From positions 1 through 33,202 of the forward strand of contig CANMDT010000022.1 in the NCBI GenBank assembly GCA_947496715.1: DNA of 33,202 bases. Reading direction: 5' to 3'. Under the pieces are notes generated by a model, which was not told the origin of the DNA, made no database searches, and saw nothing but the letters and a program-made list of their open reading frames with translations. The DNA is from Myxococcales bacterium (GTDB lineage: Bacteria > Myxococcota_A > Bradymonadia > REDH01). The position numbers and the translations under genes are program-made. Positions 32,791 to 33,202 of the stretch are shown piece by piece (position 1 is the stretch's first letter; each line of letters starts with the position of its first letter).

Positions 32791-33202
32791 AGGTCGGCAT
32801 CGTCGTCTTCCCCGGCTCCAACTGCGATCGCGACACCGAACACGCCTTCGAGAAGGTGCTCGGGGTGGGCGTGGAGCGGCTCTGGCACAAGGACTCCGAC
32901 CTCAAGGGGGTAGATGCCATCGTGCTACCCGGCGGCTTCTCCTTCGGCGACTACCTCCGCACCGGCGCTGTCGCCCGCTTCAGCCCCATCATGGAGAGCG
33001 TTGCCGACTTTGCGGCCCGCGGCGGACGGGTGCTCGGCATCTGCAACGGCTTCCAGATCCTGCTCGAGGCAGGAATGCTGCCGGGCGCGATGCTCCCCAA
33101 CCAGTCGCTCCGCTTCATCTGCCGCGACGTGACGGTCCGCGTGGAGCAGAACGGCGCGCCTGTCGTCTCCAAGCTGCAGCAGGGCCAGCTCCTGCGCATC
33201 CC
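32787..33202 (+). CDS. purQ: Phosphoribosylformylglycinamidine synthase subunit PurQ (partial)
   Basis: The first 138 codons of the class I glutamine amidotransferase subunit that supplies ammonia to PurL; the gene runs off the right edge. [16 protein letters not shown] at the N terminus and [19 protein letters not shown] are PurQ hallmarks. The nucleophile Cys86 lies in GICNGFQIL, and the His-Glu of the triad would be beyond the window. The start ATG overlaps the purS stop by four bases, giving a fixed ratio of the two subunits. purL is expected downstream. Confidence 0.96.
   Translation, partial: MKVGIVVFPGSNCDRDTEHAFEKVLGVGVERLWHKDSDLKGVDAIVLPGGFSFGDYLRTGAVARFSPIMESVADFAARGGRVLGICNGFQILLEAGMLPGAMLPNQSLRFICRDVTVRVEQNGAPVVSKLQQGQLLRI

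Overview
This is a GC-rich, tightly packed chromosomal segment from a Gram-negative bacterium. Three things point to the former Deltaproteobacteria (Myxococcota or Bradymonadota-like lineages): many lipoproteins with Gly/Asp/Ser-rich linkers, a Cys-rich 'Dickkopf-like' lipoprotein, and the pairing of a MeaA-type mutase with a fused IcmF mutase. This placement is inferred from gene style, not from a marker-gene search. I see no tRNA, rRNA, insertion sequence, integrase, phage gene or CRISPR array. No stretch without a gene exceeds about 215 bases.

Layout. (1) Positions 1-4479, plus strand: the C-terminal part of an ethylmalonyl-CoA-mutase-like (MeaA) enzyme, a DUF4286 protein, then 4-hydroxyphenylpyruvate dioxygenase, homogentisate 1,2-dioxygenase and phosphoglycerate mutase. 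The two dioxygenases are consecutive steps of tyrosine breakdown. (2) 4501-5805, minus: a Cys-rich lipoprotein with a polyglycine tract, and ribosomal protein S21. (3) 5993-12175: thymidylate kinase with a Walker A lacking the usual lysine; lipB; an unusual HARE-HTH / basic-linker / Mrr-like protein; a divergent soluble propeller-like protein; and a metallophosphoesterase. (4) 12333-17965, plus: IcmF (fused isobutyryl-CoA mutase), MnmA, RNase III and TatA. The first three overlap end to end. (5) 18047-23633, plus: three tandem paralogous beta-propeller-like lipoproteins followed by a secreted, probably outer-membrane, protein. (6) 23705-27105: guanylate kinase, bifunctional Rel (p)ppGpp enzyme and, convergent, GreA. 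(7) 27145-30411, minus: carB. (8) 30627-33202, plus: a secreted small protein, then purB-purS-purQ, with purQ cut by the window end.

Most genes are housekeeping: nucleotide synthesis, RNA processing, stringent response and cofactor transfer. The best candidates for something undescribed are the three-paralogue lipoprotein cluster (18047-23633) and the HARE-HTH/Mrr-like protein with its divergent propeller neighbour (7282-11432). Smaller points of interest are the K-less Walker A of Tmk and several structured intergenic elements, chiefly the mutually exclusive hairpin and palindrome upstream of purB. All family assignments come from motif reading; no database search was possible.
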